Shown: piece after piece, positions 26,187-33,831 of the stretch
How positions within the stretch are numbered: the first letter of the stretch is position 1
Layout of the letters: the number at the start of each line of letters is the position of its first letter
Assembly: GCA_021732845.1 (NCBI GenBank)
Contig: JAKFUF010000144.1
Span: 1-33,831 of the forward strand
Direction of reading: 5' to 3'
Length of the DNA stretch: 33,831 nucleotides
Source: Planctomycetaceae bacterium
Lineage (GTDB): Bacteria; Planctomycetota; Planctomycetia; Planctomycetales; Planctomycetaceae
The notes under the pieces: model-generated
The model's input: the letters and a program-made list of their open reading frames with translations, nothing else
Databases searched by the model: none
Told to the model about the DNA's origin: nothing
Position numbers and translations under genes: made by a program

Positions 26187-27728
26187 ATGGATGTCCGCCG
26201 TTCCGCCGTTGTTCTGATGAGCCTGGGCTTGTCCTGTGGCTGCCATGCGACAGGCTCGGCGAAGCCTGTCGCCGCAGGAACTCGACCTGCGCCTGTGGTG
26301 GCTTCCGCAGCTCCCATGGCCCCGGTGCCACCGGACAGGGCGACTCGCGCCCCGGCACCGTCAAAACGTGCCTTGACCGCCGGCGGCCTGCAAACGGTGG
26401 CGCATGAGCCCCAGCGTGAACTCGAACGGCACGATTCTGAAGTGAGCGTTGGAACTGAGCCGGCCCCTATGGGATCGGCGTTCTCATTGAGCGACTGCCT
26501 GTCCCTGTCCCTGGCGCAAAATCCCGACTTGCTCGCCATTCGTGCCAATGAACCCGTGGCTTCCGCCACCCTCGGAGTGGCAGAGACCTACCCTTTCAAT
26601 CCGTCGATTCAGGTTCAAGCCACGCCTTATCAGGATGCGCAGCAGGGTGGTCCGGGATCCACCTATCACTACGTCCTGCTGATGCAGACGCTGCAACTGG
26701 CGCATCAGCAGCAGTTCCGTGAAGAGAGTGCGAATTTCTCCCTGAACAGCGTGCGCTGGAACATTCATCAGGCTGAATTGCTGAACGTCGCGCAGACCGA
26801 ACGCCTGTATTGGTCCGCCCTGTATCAGGACGGACTGCTGCGTTTGGCGGCGGACAGCGATGCCAACAATCAACAACTGCTCCAGATCCTGGAAAAACAG
26901 TTGCGGGCGGGACAGGCCACCGCCGCCGACGTGGCCATCGTTCGTGTCGATGCCAACTCCACGCGTCAGCAATTGCGTCTGGCGACTGCAACTCGTGAGA
27001 CTGCCGTCCGTGACCTGCGGCGGCACCTCGGGCTGCCCCAAAACGCGCAATTGTCGCTCACGGACGACTTGCGAAGCTATCAATGGCGGTTGCCCAAAGA
27101 CGGCGGGCCTAGCTCGCCGATGGACAGCGCGATCGACACGGGGACAGACGCCAGGGACGTGGCCCTGAGTTGGGCGGCCAGCCGCCCGGATGTGATGGCC
27201 GCCCGTTCGGATGTGGACATCGCCGGAGCCAACCTGGGGCTGGCCACCGCCAACCGCACGCCAGACCTGCAGCTTGGCCCCTACTATCAGCGAACGGCGG
27301 ATGGCACCACGTTTGTGGGCTTTCGGGGACACATGGAAATCCCGGTTGTAAATTCCGGCAGACCGCTGGAACAGCAGCGCGTGGCCGAGCGGCGGCAACG
27401 GATTGAAGTCTGGCAGCAGGCACAACGTCGCGCCGGACTGGATGCAGAGGCGGCGTTCGAACGTTACGAAATGGCGCTGGCGGCGGTAATGGAAGTGGGC
27501 AGCGCGGATGCGGCGAGCCTGCCCAATGAATTGGAGAGCCTCGAAAAGCAGTTCGTAGCCGGTGAGGTGGATGTCGTCCGTGTGATTCAGGCTCGAACCA
27601 GCATCATCCAGAACCGGCGAGTGCAACTTGATCTGCTCAACGAACTGGCACAGTCAGCCGCAAACCTGACAGCCGCCACTGGCTTGCCGGCCGAGCAGTT
27701 GATGCAGGAAAAAAGTCCCAACCCCTGA
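26187..27728 (+). CDS. TolC-like outer-membrane efflux protein
   Basis: Outer-membrane factor of 513 residues completing the tripartite pump. A lipoprotein-like signal peptide (about 6-22, LSLGLSCGC-type region with a Cys pair) is followed by a Pro/Ala-rich linker of about 75 residues. Then come the two OEP repeats: SLSDCLSLSLAQNPDLLAIR begins the first, and DVALSWAASRPDVMAARSDV begins the second. Long amphipathic helices run through LLQILEKQLRAGQATAADVA and EKQFVAGEVDVVRVIQA. The chosen start is ATG 26187 with GAGG 8 nt upstream. The frame is open to a GTG at 26088, but those residues lack signal-peptide character. The linker is longer than in typical TolC proteins. Confidence 0.92.
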   Translation: MDVRRSAVVLMSLGLSCGCHATGSAKPVAAGTRPAPVVASAAPMAPVPPDRATRAPAPSKRALTAGGLQTVAHEPQRELERHDSEVSVGTEPAPMGSAFSLSDCLSLSLAQNPDLLAIRANEPVASATLGVAETYPFNPSIQVQATPYQDAQQGGPGSTYHYVLLMQTLQLAHQQQFREESANFSLNSVRWNIHQAELLNVAQTERLYWSALYQDGLLRLAADSDANNQQLLQILEKQLRAGQATAADVAIVRVDANSTRQQLRLATATRETAVRDLRRHLGLPQNAQLSLTDDLRSYQWRLPKDGGPSSPMDSAIDTGTDARDVALSWAASRPDVMAARSDVDIAGANLGLATANRTPDLQLGPYYQRTADGTTFVGFRGHMEIPVVNSGRPLEQQRVAERRQRIEVWQQAQRRAGLDAEAAFERYEMALAAVMEVGSADAASLPNELESLEKQFVAGEVDVVRVIQARTSIIQNRRVQLDLLNELAQSAANLTAATGLPAEQLMQEKSPNP

Positions 27729-27860
27729 CGCGGCGTGTGGATTGCCCGGCCGCCCGCTGAAACGCAGCACAATCCTGTTGTTACCGGCGGAACTCCATGC
27801 CGAGTCCAATCCCATTTCCGATGGGTATTGGCACCAGGGAGAAATGTTCGTTCCCTGTCT

Positions 27861-28324
27861 GTGTTCGTCGTCGACCGGCTCAACACGCATGTCTCGGAAA
27901 GTCACGCCCGGTGGGTGGCCAAACAATGCGGCCTGGAGCTGGAACTGGGAAAAAAAGTAAATGCGGCATCCTGAAATCCATGGCCACCCGGATGGAGTTC
28001 CTGGCGGATCTGAGCCACCGCATCCGGTTCGTTTACGTGCCGAAGCACAGTTCGTGGCTCAACCAGATTGAGATCGTCTTCGGGGTGGTCCAAAGGAAAT
28101 GCCTGCGCGGGGGCAGCTTCACCTCGGTCGCCAACTTGGAGTCAAAACTTTCGCAGTTCATCACCTATTACAACGGCACAAAGGCCCATCCGTTCAACTG
28201 GACCTACACCGGAAAGCCCCTGCAGAAAGTCCGCCGCGCCAAGTTCGTCCCCCCGCATCGACATCCCAAACCAGGCAGCCGACGCAAAGTTGGCGACCCA
28301 GCCGCTCCAAGATCGATTGTCTGA
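27861..28324 (+). pseudogene. IS630-family transposase remnant, 5'-truncated and frameshifted
   Basis: Only the C-terminal half of a DDE transposase is present. One frame carries VFVVDRLNTH (second catalytic Asp) and continues to LELGKKVN. The -1 frame resumes with KCGILKSMATRMEFLADLSH, then FVYVPKHSSWLNQIE (catalytic Glu) and FNWTYTGKPL, the typical IS630 ending. The switch falls at a run of seven A residues (27950-27956). A single missing G there, or -1 slippage, would restore the family sequence. Nothing IS630-like is visible upstream of about 27855, and no terminal inverted repeats were found. The element is therefore dead. It lies just after the efflux operon. Confidence 0.85.
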
Positions 28325-28539
28325 GATTTGCGGAACTCGCAAAGAGTGGAAACTTGCGGAAGGGGACCTTTCTTCCGGCTCCGGCCACTCACCTGCAGTC
28401 CGGCCGAAAATTCACGGAAATTAATAATCCTGATGAACCACCGCACAAAATTCGGCGTTGTGGAGGTGACAACCTGATCACCTGCATGCCAAAATTCGGT
28501 GATCCCCGATTCGTGCCTCTTAATTTGGTCGAGGCTGCC

Positions 28540-29229
28540 ATGGAACAAGTCTACTTTGCGTGTGCGCTGGCCGGGACCACGGTGCTCGTTGTTCAGTCCC
28601 TGATGAGCATTCTCGGGGCTGGTGGTGACCACAGCATGGAGAGCCACGACTTTGGTGGCGGCGACGGCGATTTGCATGTGGGCGAGGTCCACGGAGGCGA
28701 CCTCGGCGGCGGACACGACACGCCCGGCGACACCGAATTGCAGGACGCGGAGGGCGGCGCGGTCAGCGCGCATCACGCCGAGATGTCGTCGCAGGCCTGG
28801 TTCGTCGGGCTGTTCACCTTCAGGACGGTGTTGGCGGCGGTGACCGTCTTCGGGTTCACCGGAATGGCGACCGCCACCGGCGGTTTCTCGCCAGCCAATG
28901 CCTTCGTCCTGTCCGTGGCGGCCGGTGGCGGCGCGCTGTGGAGCGTCGCCTGGATGATGCGAATCCTCTACAGCCTCAAGAACGATGGCACCGTCCAGAT
29001 CTTCAGTGCTGTGGGCGAAGTGGGAACGGTCTATCTGACAGTACCCGCCCGGCGTGAAGGCGCGGGAAAAGTGACTGTCATCGTTCAGAACCGCACGATG
29101 GAATATCTGGCCGTGACCGAGGGAGAGGCGCTGCCAACTGGAGCGACTGTCCAGATCCAGTCCATCGTTGATGCAGACACCGTGCAGGTGGTGCCGGCGC
29201 TGTGCCTGCATGAGTCGGCGACCTCGTGA
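28540..29229 (+). CDS. NfeD/YqiJ-like membrane protein, flotillin partner
   Basis: Membrane protein of 229 residues with an NfeD/YqiJ-type layout. There is one N-terminal helix (about 5-26), then an unusual Gly/Asp/His-rich loop (28-81, at least seven His), two or three further helices (about 88-145) and a C-terminal beta-rich domain (about 150-220, GTVQIFSAVGEVGTVYLTVP) resembling an OB fold. NfeD-like proteins are typically encoded next to flotillins and are thought to act with them at membrane microdomains. ATG 28540 begins at the first helix and has GAGG 6 nt upstream; the same frame runs much further upstream without protein character. The His-rich loop could bind metal ions (inference). 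The flotillin gene follows after 511 bp. Confidence 0.82.
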   Translation: MEQVYFACALAGTTVLVVQSLMSILGAGGDHSMESHDFGGGDGDLHVGEVHGGDLGGGHDTPGDTELQDAEGGAVSAHHAEMSSQAWFVGLFTFRTVLAAVTVFGFTGMATATGGFSPANAFVLSVAAGGGALWSVAWMMRILYSLKNDGTVQIFSAVGEVGTVYLTVPARREGAGKVTVIVQNRTMEYLAVTEGEALPTGATVQIQSIVDADTVQVVPALCLHESATS

Positions 29230-29355
29230 GTGCAGCGACGGGCCGTGCCGCTGCAAATGAGGCTCTGTCGCGTAGCCGGTGAGTTGCGGCAGACTGTGGA
29301 AGAGAATCTCAAATCTGAGGTCTCCGACAAAAGTCGGGCGTCTCAGTTTCATGGA

Positions 29356-29382
29356 ATTTCAGATTTCAAATTTCACAGTAAA
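29356..29382 (+). repeat. Dispersed AT-rich repeat R5, copy 2
   Basis: Twenty-seven nt matching the reverse complement of 17652-17678 with a single mismatch. Both copies are intergenic and in opposite orientation. Confidence 0.75.
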
Positions 29383-29450
29383 TTGCCTTGTCGAGACTCG
29401 ACTTGCCGTGCGCGAGATGCCAGCACGCAGGTGAAGGGATGAATTCGACA

Positions 29451-29526
29451 GGATGAGAAAAGGGTCTGAAGGGAGGAGACAGCATGGTGTCGCTGGAGGC
29501 AGAACGAAACAGATCCTTTCTCATCC
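29451..29526. repeat. Imperfect inverted repeat
   Basis: GGATGAGAAAAGGGTCT (29451-29467) is nearly the reverse complement of AGATCCTTTCTCATCC (29511-29526), with one bulge and one mismatch, around a 43-nt loop. Confidence 0.6.
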
Positions 29527-29726
29527 TTTTTGCATCCTCTTTTTCCTGTCCAATCTTACTGATGCGTTTTGCGTCTTCCGGGCAATCTCTGGCCCGCAAA
29601 ATCGGTGTGGGTCGGGAAAATTGAGATCTGCAATCCGAGTTTGTGTCCTACACTTCAGCGCCGGGACACTGCCTCACGAGTCACTGATGCGCGCACACGT
29701 CAAATTGAGAATAATCAGCACCCCTT

Positions 29727-29736
29727 GAGAGGAGGT
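29727..29736 (+). promoter_or_regulatory. Strong Shine-Dalgarno site of the flotillin gene
   Basis: GAGAGGAGGT ends 4 nt before ATG 29741 and contains the full GGAGG anti-Shine-Dalgarno match. It stands out in a window where most genes have weak or no such site, suggesting high translation of the flotillin. Confidence 0.85.
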
Positions 29737-29740
29737 CCCC

Positions 29741-31462
29741 ATGCCTGACCTGTCGCCCCTGCTGCTCTTTGCCCAGGATCCGATCAACCCTTGGATGGCA
29801 GCCTTGGTGATTGTGGTCACCATCGTGCTGCTGGGACCGCTGCTGCTTTTGATGCAGCGGTTCAAACGTTGTCCCAGCAACCGGATTCTGGTGATTTACG
29901 GCAAGGTGGGGACGGGGAACAGCGCCAAGTGCATCCACGGCGGCGCGGCCCTGATCATCCCCGTCATTCAGGACTATGCCTTCCTGAGCCTCGAACCGAT
30001 CCAGATTGCGGTGCCGCTCAAGGATGCCCTGTCGGCGGAAAACATCCGCGTCGAGGTTCCCAGCGTGTTCACGGTGGCGATCGGCACGCAGCCGGAGATC
30101 ATGCAGAATGCGGCCATCCGGCTGCTGGGCCTCAGCATTCCGCAAATCAAGCAGCAGGCCGAGGACATCATCTTCGGCCAGTTGCGGCAGGTCATCGCCT
30201 CCATGCGGATCGATGACATCAACCGTGACCGCGACAAGTTTCTGGTCAGCATCCAGCACTCGCTCGAACCCGAACTTCGCAAAATCGGCCTGGTGCTGAT
30301 CAACGTCAACATCACCGACATCCGCGACGAATCGGGCTACATCAAGGCCCTTGGCCAGAAGGCCGCTTCACAAGCGCTGCAGCAGGCCCGCGGCGACGTG
30401 GCGGAAATGGAGCGCGAAGGCGAAATCCGCGTGGCGGAAGCCGAACGCCAGCGCGTGGTCTCGGTGGCCAACGCCCACAAGCTCCGCGAGATCGGCATGC
30501 GGGAAGCGGCCAGCGAACAGGCCGTCCGTGTGGCCGTTCTCCAGAAGGAACAAAAAGTTGGCGAGCAGCGGGCGATTCTGGAACAGGAATCGCAAATCAA
30601 GGAGGCCCAGCGGCAGCAGGCGGTGATGATCGCCGAACTGGACCGCGACCAGAAGATCGGCGAACAGACCGCCGCCTTCGAACGCGAGGCCCAGGTCAAG
30701 AGTGCCGAACAGAAGATGCGCGTCGCCCTGGCCGATGCCAACGCCAAGGCGGTGTCGGGCGAGTCCAACGCCCAGGCCGAAGTGGTCGCCGCACAGGCGA
30801 CACTGATGGTGAAGAAGGCCGAAGCCTACCAGATCGGTGAAACGAAGAAACGCGAAGCAGAAGCTTCGGTGCTCGAAGCCCAAAACCGCGCCATGGCCCG
30901 CGCGGCACTGGCCGACGCCGAACGTGTCGAGGCCGAACGCCGGGCCACGGTTGAGGCTCCGGCCAAGGCCGACAAGGCCCGGATCATCGTTGAAGCCGAA
31001 GCCGAAGCGGCCAAGCGGCGGATCGAGGCCGAGGGTGAAGCCTCGTCGATCTTCGCACGGCTCGAAGCCGAAGCCCGCGGTCAGTACGAAATCCTCGCCA
31101 AGAAGGGCGATGGTCTGCGGCAGATCGTGGAAGCCTGCGGCGGAGCCCAGCAGGCCTATCAACTGATGATGCTGGAACACCTGGACCACCTGGCCACCAC
31201 GGCCGCCCAGGCGATCGCCAACATCAAGTTCGACAAGGTCGTGGTCTGGGAAGGCGGCGGCCAGAACGGTCAGACCAGCACCGCCAATTTCCTGCAGGGA
31301 ATGGCCAAGACACTGCCCCCGATGATGCAGGTGATGCAGGACATCGGCGGCGTCGAACTCCCCGACTTCCTGCCGAAGATGCATGCGGATTCGGAGAAGA
31401 ACGGCCAGCCGGTGGCGGCCACGTCCAATGGCGATGGGACGACGAACAGGCTCGACTCCTGA
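29741..31462 (+). CDS. Flotillin-family (SPFH/band 7) membrane scaffold protein
   Basis: Membrane-microdomain scaffold of 573 residues. There is one N-terminal membrane helix (about 18-39), then an SPFH domain (about 45-205) with NRILVIYGKVGTGNSAKCIH and the SVFTVAIGTQPEIMQNAAIR segment. A long Ala/Glu/Lys/Arg-rich coiled coil follows (about 210-460) with the EA-repeat pattern (EAERQR, EAEAEAAKRRIEAEGEA) typical of flotillins, and a C-terminal oligomerisation region (about 470-530) that includes MMLEHLDHLATTAAQAIA. It most resembles the YqiK/FloT branch. The start is fixed by a perfect ribosome site. It is paired with the upstream NfeD-like gene. Flotillins organise lipid domains and membrane protein complexes; the specific role here is unknown. 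Confidence 0.96.
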   Translation: MPDLSPLLLFAQDPINPWMAALVIVVTIVLLGPLLLLMQRFKRCPSNRILVIYGKVGTGNSAKCIHGGAALIIPVIQDYAFLSLEPIQIAVPLKDALSAENIRVEVPSVFTVAIGTQPEIMQNAAIRLLGLSIPQIKQQAEDIIFGQLRQVIASMRIDDINRDRDKFLVSIQHSLEPELRKIGLVLINVNITDIRDESGYIKALGQKAASQALQQARGDVAEMEREGEIRVAEAERQRVVSVANAHKLREIGMREAASEQAVRVAVLQKEQKVGEQRAILEQESQIKEAQRQQAVMIAELDRDQKIGEQTAAFEREAQVKSAEQKMRVALADANAKAVSGESNAQAEVVAAQATLMVKKAEAYQIGETKKREAEASVLEAQNRAMARAALADAERVEAERRATVEAPAKADKARIIVEAEAEAAKRRIEAEGEASSIFARLEAEARGQYEILAKKGDGLRQIVEACGGAQQAYQLMMLEHLDHLATTAAQAIANIKFDKVVVWEGGGQNGQTSTANFLQGMAKTLPPMMQVMQDIGGVELPDFLPKMHADSEKNGQPVAATSNGDGTTNRLDS

Positions 31463-31501
31463 GCCGCGTGCGGTGAGTGAGTTGTACGACAAGGACGCCA
31501 C

Positions 31502-31550
31502 AAGGACACGAAGTGATTTGGCGATTTAAGCCCAACTCCTTCGTGTCCTT
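31502..31550 (+). terminator. Hairpin downstream of flotillin
   Basis: Perfect 12-bp arms (AAGGACACGAAG at 31502-31513 and CTTCGTGTCCTT at 31539-31550) with a 25-nt loop, 39 bp after the flotillin stop. A weak T-containing tail (CATTGTTTGG) follows. It may end the transcript, but the word is also a frequent repeat-type sequence. Confidence 0.6.
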
Positions 31551-31647
31551 CATTGTTTGGACCTACAAGTCCGTGATTGGCATAACAACAGTCAATCTAC
31601 TGATCCAATCAGCCGCGCAATCAATAAGTTGCGAATAGTCGCCTTTC

Positions 31648-31750
31648 GCTCCGCGAAAGGACGCGAGCGTGGTCCGGCGTTGACAAGCACGGTTGCGCGG
31701 ATCGACCAGTTTGGGGACCGCCGGTTGCCGTCCGCGTCCTTTCGCGGAGC
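31648..31750. repeat. Perfect 18-bp inverted repeat
   Basis: GCTCCGCGAAAGGACGCG (31648-31665) and its exact reverse complement (31733-31750) enclose 67 bp in the gap between the flotillin and peptidase genes. The left side also folds on its own (CCTTTCG with CGAAAGG). No gene is supported in 31463-31808. Confidence 0.85.
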
Positions 31751-31808
31751 TAAGACGACATTACGTCTTTCGACAGCAGCGAACGGCTGACATTGACGAG
31801 CATCGCTG

Positions 31809-33737
31809 TTATGGCGATGACCGCTTCACCAGCTTCCCCGCGTCGTCATTGACCAGTGGCGCTCCCTGCTCGTCCACAAGTCGGCAATACACCCCCCACC
31901 CGCCGGTCGCCTGCAGAACCTCTACGGTTATCATATTGCTGCCAACTGCCAGTTCCACCGTGGTCTCCTCGTTGTCCGGCCGGGCGGAGCGCAGGGCGAG
32001 TTTCTGCTGGACCAGCTTGCCGTTAAGCCACACACGCAGGCTGTCGTCGCTGCCTGTCAGCAGTTTGACCTTGCGGGCTTCGGGCGACTCGAACTTGATG
32101 ACCGCATATCCGGCCAGGTTCTCACGCTGGTCCTGCGGGAACTGCGGCAGAAAATCGACCATTCCGTCGTCACTCTCCGTGGCTGCGGCCTGCAAGGCGT
32201 CGTCCTGAATTGCTTTGAGCCTCTCGACGGAGACGTCGGAAAACTTCTCAACATCCGGCCACGGCGTGGTGAGCTTGGAGAACTGCCAGCGGCGGAGGAA
32301 CAGGCCCGCACGCTTCAAATCGGCTTGGCTGATGTGCCGCGTCGTCCCCTCATCGTCGATCGCGCCGACGGTCCAGTCCCGTCCGTTGCCACAGGCGCTG
32401 AGCTTCTCGATCTCTTCCGCCTTCAACACCAGTTCCGTGGGAGCCGTGGCTGCATCCCAAAACGCACGATGCCCGCAGGCATCGCCCTTCACGCTGAAAA
32501 CCACGTACCGCAGCCCATGCTCTGCCCGAATGCGCAGGTCACCCGCGTCGTCCAACCGCAGCCGCGGAGCCTGTGGCTCAGCCCCATACTCCCGCGCGTC
32601 CAATTGAAACCACCGGCTCGCCCGCAGCGCCGTGGCACTAATCGGAGCAAAATAGGCGGTGCTCTGATCGTCAAAAAGAATCGGCTCGCGATTCTGCTGG
32701 CTGACTGGTTCTACCAGCGTGAACACACGATTCAAGCGGTCAAAGCCCCGCGTCATGATGCACCGCTCGTCGCGGCAATGTGGCAGGCCGAACGCATGGC
32801 CCATCTCGTGCAGCGTGGCTCCCATCGTCGTTGCTGCGGTGCCCCACACGGTCTTGCGGTAGGCGCTATCCTCATGCACTTTGGTCGCATCAATCTCGGT
32901 CGCATCGCCAAAGACGCGAAACGTATCCTGCAGCGAACTCGGCCATGTAAACAGGCTCCCGCCGCCAAACAATCCCAAGTCCCCACCGCCCAGTGCCGTG
33001 TGCGAGAACACTCTCTTCTGCTTGGGGTCGAAACGGGTAAAGGCGGCAATGACGATGTTCTTGTAACGCGGATCAGGAAACTGCCGCTTGACCCAGCCAT
33101 AGACATCGTCGTACCAGTCACCATCCTTCATCGTATGGTAGTACGCCGCTGGTTTCTCGGCTTTTAGGGTATGAATTTTGATCCGGCCGTCCGCGTCATA
33201 CTCGAGATTGAACGTGTGCCGCCCCAGCCCAATGTCATGCAGCCGTTCGGCGGTAAACGTCTGCAGCAGCTTGATCGACGTGTCGAGTTTGTCGGCGTAG
33301 TCCTGCGCATCGTTAGCGAACTGCGATTGATAAGCGGTCTCGCCGCTGCTGTCGGTCATGTAAATGACGCGGACAAAGTACGGGTTCGTCTGTGGCTTGT
33401 AGTGCAGCACAAATTCTTTCGAATCTGCCCCGGCGGTGAGCCGCAGGTGGTTCTCCCCCGGCACGAGTTCGGCGAGCGCCCGGAATTGTCCGTCCCGGGC
33501 CACGCCGGCAATCTTTTTTGACGCGCGCTGCGACGACTCGTTCTCGACCGTGACCGCCGTGGCTTCGCGATCAGTCAACTCGCCCCGCAGCAGAGCCACG
33601 GGATAGCGAATCGTGGAACCCGCCTCATGATTGCGGATATGAATCGCACCGGCCACACAGCAATTCTCAATCGTCGTCGCGAAGACTGCCGCACACAGGA
33701 TGGAGATGGAGGTTTGAACGAATGACCTTCTCGGCAT
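31809..33737 (-). CDS. Secreted zinc metallopeptidase, metzincin-like
   Basis: Exported protein of about 642 residues. The signal segment (about 8-30) is followed by a beta-rich N-terminal region, then a peptidase domain with HEMGHAFGLPH (His310, Glu311, His314, His320). This is the HExxHxxGxxH zinc site, with a Met-turn methionine (CIMTRG, Met328) close behind, so the active site looks intact. It resembles the putative peptidase family typified by yeast YIL108W (from memory). The C-terminal part (about 550-635) looks like a beta-sandwich with SDDSLRVWLNGKLVQQ, a carbohydrate- or PA14-like domain frequent in planctomycetes. ATG 33737 is used because it has GGAG 9 nt upstream and starts the signal peptide. 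In-frame ATGs at 33758 and 33818 are alternatives. Substrate unknown. Confidence 0.88.
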   Translation of the reverse strand: MPRRSFVQTSISILCAAVFATTIENCCVAGAIHIRNHEAGSTIRYPVALLRGELTDREATAVTVENESSQRASKKIAGVARDGQFRALAELVPGENHLRLTAGADSKEFVLHYKPQTNPYFVRVIYMTDSSGETAYQSQFANDAQDYADKLDTSIKLLQTFTAERLHDIGLGRHTFNLEYDADGRIKIHTLKAEKPAAYYHTMKDGDWYDDVYGWVKRQFPDPRYKNIVIAAFTRFDPKQKRVFSHTALGGGDLGLFGGGSLFTWPSSLQDTFRVFGDATEIDATKVHEDSAYRKTVWGTAATTMGATLHEMGHAFGLPHCRDERCIMTRGFDRLNRVFTLVEPVSQQNREPILFDDQSTAYFAPISATALRASRWFQLDAREYGAEPQAPRLRLDDAGDLRIRAEHGLRYVVFSVKGDACGHRAFWDAATAPTELVLKAEEIEKLSACGNGRDWTVGAIDDEGTTRHISQADLKRAGLFLRRWQFSKLTTPWPDVEKFSDVSVERLKAIQDDALQAAATESDDGMVDFLPQFPQDQRENLAGYAVIKFESPEARKVKLLTGSDDSLRVWLNGKLVQQKLALRSARPDNEETTVELAVGSNMITVEVLQATGGWGVYCRLVDEQGAPLVNDDAGKLVKRSSP

Positions 33738-33831
33738 TAACTCAGTCTCCAGCGACATGACAGGGCATTCACCGCACGAGAAAGCACTATTCTTTCCAAT
33801 TTCAACCGCCGCAGCCACCCACCCGCCGCCA

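Larger units (their letters stand above)
29230..29740. other. Repeat-bearing gap between NfeD-like and flotillin genes
   Basis: These two genes normally abut, but here 511 bp separate them. The gap holds R5 copy 2 (29356-29382), an imperfect inverted repeat (29451-29526) and purine/pyrimidine-skewed stretches. A minus-strand open frame at 29366-29599 is highly charged and repeat-derived, and I do not accept it as a gene. Confidence 0.6.

Noticed and set aside
28204-29352. Minus-strand open frame of 382 codons opposite the NfeD-like gene
   Set aside because: It spans the IS remnant, a gap and a real gene, with no protein-like features.
29366-29599. Short charged minus-strand open frame in the NfeD-flotillin gap
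   Set aside because: Derived from repeat sequence, no ribosome site, no conserved pattern; not supported as a gene.

Overview
The window is a GC-rich chromosomal stretch whose gene content points to a planctomycete (Planctomycetota, probably class Planctomycetia). This is inferred from gene families, not from a marker gene. The pointers are an alpha/alpha-toroid protein carrying DUF4159 domains, a double zinc-ribbon RDD membrane protein, a ceramidase-like secreted protein, a Gfo/Idh/MocA oxidoreductase, small secreted-protein paralogues with a CxxC just after the signal peptide, weak or absent Shine-Dalgarno sites before many genes, and hairpin repeats in many gaps. I see no tRNA, rRNA, CRISPR array, phage or plasmid module. 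The only mobile-element trace is a broken IS630-type transposase.

Layout. 1-5030 (+): a rhomboid protease with a duplicated C-terminal domain, two tandem secreted paralogues separated by a long hairpin, and a VOC-fold protein. 5035-8135 (-): a large secreted toroid/DUF4159 protein and a small zinc-ribbon membrane protein. 8579-10602: a SET-domain protein (+) whose 3' end overlaps a convergent phosphatidylglycerophosphate synthase-like gene (-), then diaminopimelate epimerase dapF (-). A tandem 88-bp hairpin repeat lies between the last two. 10603-12551: a repeat-rich gap and a membrane/SRPBCC fusion protein (-). 13055-15804 (+): an RDD protein, an oxidoreductase and an Imm26-like protein. 15805-19091: repeats, a GNAT acetyltransferase, an AHSA1/SRPBCC protein and a ceramidase-like protein (all -).

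19306-27728 (+) is the clearest functional unit. It holds an OmpR-type response regulator and a histidine kinase (overlapping by 4 bp), then a lipoprotein membrane-fusion adaptor, a CzcA/CusA-type RND pump and a TolC-like outer-membrane factor. Together they form a complete, self-regulated heavy-metal efflux system. A 10-bp inverted repeat upstream of the regulator is a candidate operator. 27861-28324 is the IS630 remnant. 28540-31462 (+) encodes an NfeD/YqiJ-like membrane protein and a flotillin, the usual membrane-microdomain pair, here split by a 511-bp repeat-bearing gap. 31809-33737 (-) is a secreted metzincin-like peptidase.

The most distinctive signal beyond the genes is the set of palindromic intergenic repeats. 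At least three families recur within this one window, sometimes in opposite orientation, and one of them creates a false N-terminal extension on a neighbouring gene.
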